A stretch of DNA of 64,000 bases, taken from Calliopsis andreniformis (Eukaryota; Arthropoda; Insecta; Hymenoptera; Andrenidae). The stretch covers positions 8,370,001 through 8,434,000 of the forward strand of contig NC_135073.1 in NCBI RefSeq assembly GCF_051401765.1, written 5' to 3'. Made by a program: the position numbers and the translations under genes. Positions 60,981 through 64,000 of this stretch are shown in pieces. Below the pieces are notes generated by a model. The model was not told where the DNA came from. It saw nothing but the letters and a program-made list of their open reading frames with translations, and did no database searches. Within the stretch, counting starts at the first letter, position 1; each line of letters begins with the position of its first letter.

Positions 60981-61850
60981 CTTTAACATTTGTCCGTTTC
61001 GGTAGAATAAATTGCCTCGGATGAAGACATTTCCTTTGCGTTTGCAGAAGCAGTTATTCTTCTTTGTAATAGTAGACACGGAAATAGGGATTTGCTGTTC
61101 GTGTGAGTAATCTTCGCTTTGTGTAGACTAGTGGATTTGTAGATAGTAGAAGTTGAGGTTCATTCAGATGGAAAGTAGAATGTAATTTTAGGAAATGAGA
61201 AATGAAGTTTGGAAAAGGCAATCCAAAAGTTTAGAAAATTATAGAAATCTGAAAGAGGAATTATTTTTCCATTGAAATTTTAGATTTGCCTTATATTAGT
61301 GTACCTCAGCATACCTTAGTGTTATTCTCTTACGTATCAGAACGAAGACTGAGATGATTGATCTATACTACTTAAGAGATGAATGAGGAGTAATCGCATA
61401 AAGTAATAAGTGAAAGTGACCGATCAGTGGTCAGACATTACCAGAAAAAGAAAGTAATTAAAATGGATCTTTTCTTTAATTACCAAGACTAAAACCAAAC
61501 TAGACGTTCTTAGATACTTAAATTTTTATTCATAAAAGCTAAAGGAATATAACCTAAATAGAAATTTGTTTCCTTGTCCAAATATTATGATTTCGTATAC
61601 TGTACATTTAATATACAGTATATTTTTGTATATTATTCATTCTGCACCCTTTTACATTTAAATTTCCTATAAACGAAAAAAAATCGCAATCTAGATTATG
61701 TACTTATTAAAATTCTATTGTACAAAAATTCTCAGTCATAAATTATATACGAGTATCGAATTTCAAGAATCATTTCTAGAAATAATTTTATTTGAGCCTT
61801 ACGTAACAAATTTCACAAAAAATTCATTGTCTAACGAAAGGGTTAATCTA
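60981..61850. other. AT-rich valley, no gene seen
   Basis: Contains a dispersed-repeat copy (61408-61455) and an AT dyad ATACTGTA...TACAGTAT near 61599-61623. Confidence 0.65.
61408..61455 (+). repeat. Dispersed repeat, copy 2
   Basis: ATCAGTGGTCAGACATTAC and its A-rich 3' side align with 33067-33112. Both copies are on the same strand. Confidence 0.45.
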
Positions 61851-62400
61851 TTCCTTGTGATCAAGAAGGACCTGTAACAAGGTCAAAGATTGAGTGGAGA
61901 TAAAACCAGACAGATCAAAGCAAAACGAGTTGACAGCGTGGAACAGGAGCGGCTCAAACGAACTATTAGACCCGTGTTACGGCTACCTTCAAAGCTAGAG
62001 ACCTAACCCTCGTCTGCTGGACCGTGCGTTGCCTCTGGGCCCCCAGGGAAGCGGCGGTCTGACTATTACATTCCGCCACTCACTGCCTCCAGCAGAACAA
62101 TCATAAATCTTCGCGCAGAGCTATCCCGCTACTTCGACTACGTCCCCAAACCTGTCACCTTGTCGAGGTAAATACCCTGCTCCTTAATCTTGTCGCTGCA
62201 GCGAACTGGCTGTCACGCGTCTTTCTTAGTCCCAGTATGCGTGCATCTCGCGGATATGTTACAGAACCTTAAGAGACCGTCGCGTCGCTTGTGACAATAC
62301 CTGTTACGGGCCAATATAGGCTGACAGAGTGTGTAATTCTGCGATAGCTCATCAGAGACGAGATTTTACTGGGAATATACCGTTTCAAGAAGAGTAACGT
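61851..62400. other. GC-richer noncoding island
   Basis: No open frame over 60 codons despite its higher GC. A GGGCCCCCAGGG word lies near 62038. AAGGTCAAAG near 61879 is a nuclear-receptor-type half-site. Confidence 0.45.
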
Positions 62401-62880
62401 CAATTTTTTTCAGGTGATATCAGTTTCATAAGGTAACAGATATAAAATGCAATAATTCTCTAACACAGATGATCATAAAAATGATGATCCTCTCTAGATT
62501 TGCATTTTCAATTTAGTTTCATATTGCAAACATATTTGGAACAAGTAGCACACTTTAATATTCTATACTAACACTTTTATCATTCCTAAACGTGACGAGT
62601 CATTGAAACTTAGAATTCTTCTATTCACTGTAAACTAAATAAAAAAGAATAGAAAATAACTAGGTATACTTAAAGCCAAAAATCCATATTCTGAGAAATC
62701 TATACAACTAATACACCATGATAACTAAAATATTAATTTTCTAAACATTAATTCCTCATACAAGTTAGAATATCCCAAACTTTAAACCACATTCAGTTAC
62801 TGTATCACACAATACCTGGAGTTATATTTACCCACGAAATTCAGGGCTACGTCTAAAAAGCGTAATTACCCAGCTTCCTT
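62401..62880. other. AT-rich valley, no gene seen
   Basis: A GATGATC...ATGATGATC patch near 62468-62488 is the only local repetition. Confidence 0.65.
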
Positions 62881-63580
62881 GAAAGGGAACAAGGGCCACT
62901 AATTTCGTGCCAGAAAGTATACCCCTGATTACCGAATTCCCCAGCGGCTTGTCACGGAGCTAATTACGTTTCGAGTGACGAGATCAAATAGGAGGCCGGC
63001 GAGACAGTTCTGTATGCAGAAATGGACACGCGTGGCTGCGCGGTGGAGAACGGTGGGAGGCGGTTTAGCGGGTGGAGTGAAGAGTGTAACCGGGGAACGG
63101 CAAGCGTGGCGGTTTGCGGAAAACCGCAGGAAGGCTGAACCCGACGGATCTGGAATAATCATTTGCAGCCTGAAATACATTACCTGTACAATTTATTTCG
63201 GTTTGCTTCGGCTTTGTTTCCATGATTCAGTCGACCCGCGGTCACGGAGGAAAAAGAAACGACGGGAGACAGGAGGGGGGGTGGACAGCAAAAATTTACA
63301 TACACGAGGAAGAAGACGAAACGAGTGAGGAAACGAATAGGCATCAGAGAATGCGCACCACTTTCCATCGTTCCACTGTTCTTTCCTTCCTCTTCACTCG
63401 TTTCACGCCCTATAATACGTTCCCTCCTCTATTTCGATCTCATTCTCTCTTTCGTCCTGAACCAATCCTACCTTCCTTTTTCGGCTCTCCTATCTTCGTC
63501 TCGTCCCTCTGTCGGACCACCAACCCCGATATACAGGCGTGTTTCAGCCAACCGTCTATTGATTCCTGACGCGAGAGTAA
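62881..63580. other. GC-richer island with opposed frames
   Basis: Frames of 117, 115 and 89 codons (plus) and 83 and 62 codons (minus) overlap. The peptides are Arg/Gly-rich or Phe/Ser/Pro-rich, following a G7 run (63275-63281) and a pyrimidine tract (63361-63520). No gene is called. Confidence 0.5.
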
Positions 63581-64000
63581 TGTTCTTCTATTAATGATCA
63601 TGTCCTGAATAAATCACTCGATTAAATGGGTTCGTTGTTCGTGTGCACTCGTTGCTGAACCAGCGTCATCCCCACTGGAGAATAAGGGCAAACAAATTGA
63701 CAGTGACCAGTGGCGGTTATATGCACCTTTGTAATCACCGCTATGTGCCAAAGGCTATTCCTTTTGTACAAAGTGTTACAAATATACATTGAAATATGTA
63801 TCTACAGGAGTAACAGAGAATCTCAGTTGAAATTTTTAAAATATTCTATTTATCTCCATTTTGTATTAACAATTCATTAAAGTCAGTATGAATGTACGGT
63901 TTATTAATGGAAGATTTTGTAATTTGGTATATATAATTAGATCATTAATAATTCGAAAAAGTTTTAACATCAGCTAAGCACTTATTCTGTTGCTATGAAA
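63581..64000. other. Mixed then AT-rich end of window
   Basis: A GCGGT...ACCGC dyad lies near 63713-63742. Nothing else is recognised. The stretch is cut by the window end. Confidence 0.55.

Overview
This window looks like insect nuclear DNA, most likely hymenopteran (bee-like), and appears to be intergenic or deep intronic. The organism call is an inference. It rests on strongly AT-rich DNA (long stretches of A/T words) that alternates every 0.5-2 kb with shorter, CpG-retaining, GC-richer islands. No gene could be matched to a known family. The strand and identity of the surrounding locus are unknown.

Coding content: I find no protein-coding exon I can support. The longest open frame is 167 codons (25058-25561, minus). 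The open frames cluster in GC-richer islands, where stop codons are rare. They overlap each other on both strands, lack recognisable domains, and are often low in complexity because they read through purine or pyrimidine tracts. I see no convincing tRNA, rRNA, snRNA, known microRNA, CRISPR array or intact transposon.

Layout: about 35 GC-richer islands (for example 3996-4930, 15481-16495, 27481-28360, 34986-35960, 41331-42600, 43321-44110, 56561-57745) are separated by AT-rich valleys. The islands carry short motifs typical of regulatory DNA: octamer, Hox/Exd, Fox, CACGTG, ETS and Pho/YY1-like words, TATA or initiator elements, and short dyads. They are the best candidates for enhancers or promoters. 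The valleys hold simple-sequence and degenerate repeats.

The best-supported discrete features are repeats and structures: a 35-bp minisatellite (48394-48586), a degenerate ~31-bp minisatellite (34570-34689), a ~190-bp tandem duplication (21308-21687), a ~38-bp degenerate tandem array (about 13147-13340), a canonical quadruplex motif on the minus strand (15864-15899), a second G-run cluster (57152-57193), a 26-nt alternating purine-pyrimidine tract next to an 11-bp hairpin (53474-53515), and several hairpins (14615-14659, 29314-29363, 38567-38590, 39221-39246, 39543-39568). Candidate core promoters are weak and are listed at low confidence. No new multi-gene system is visible.
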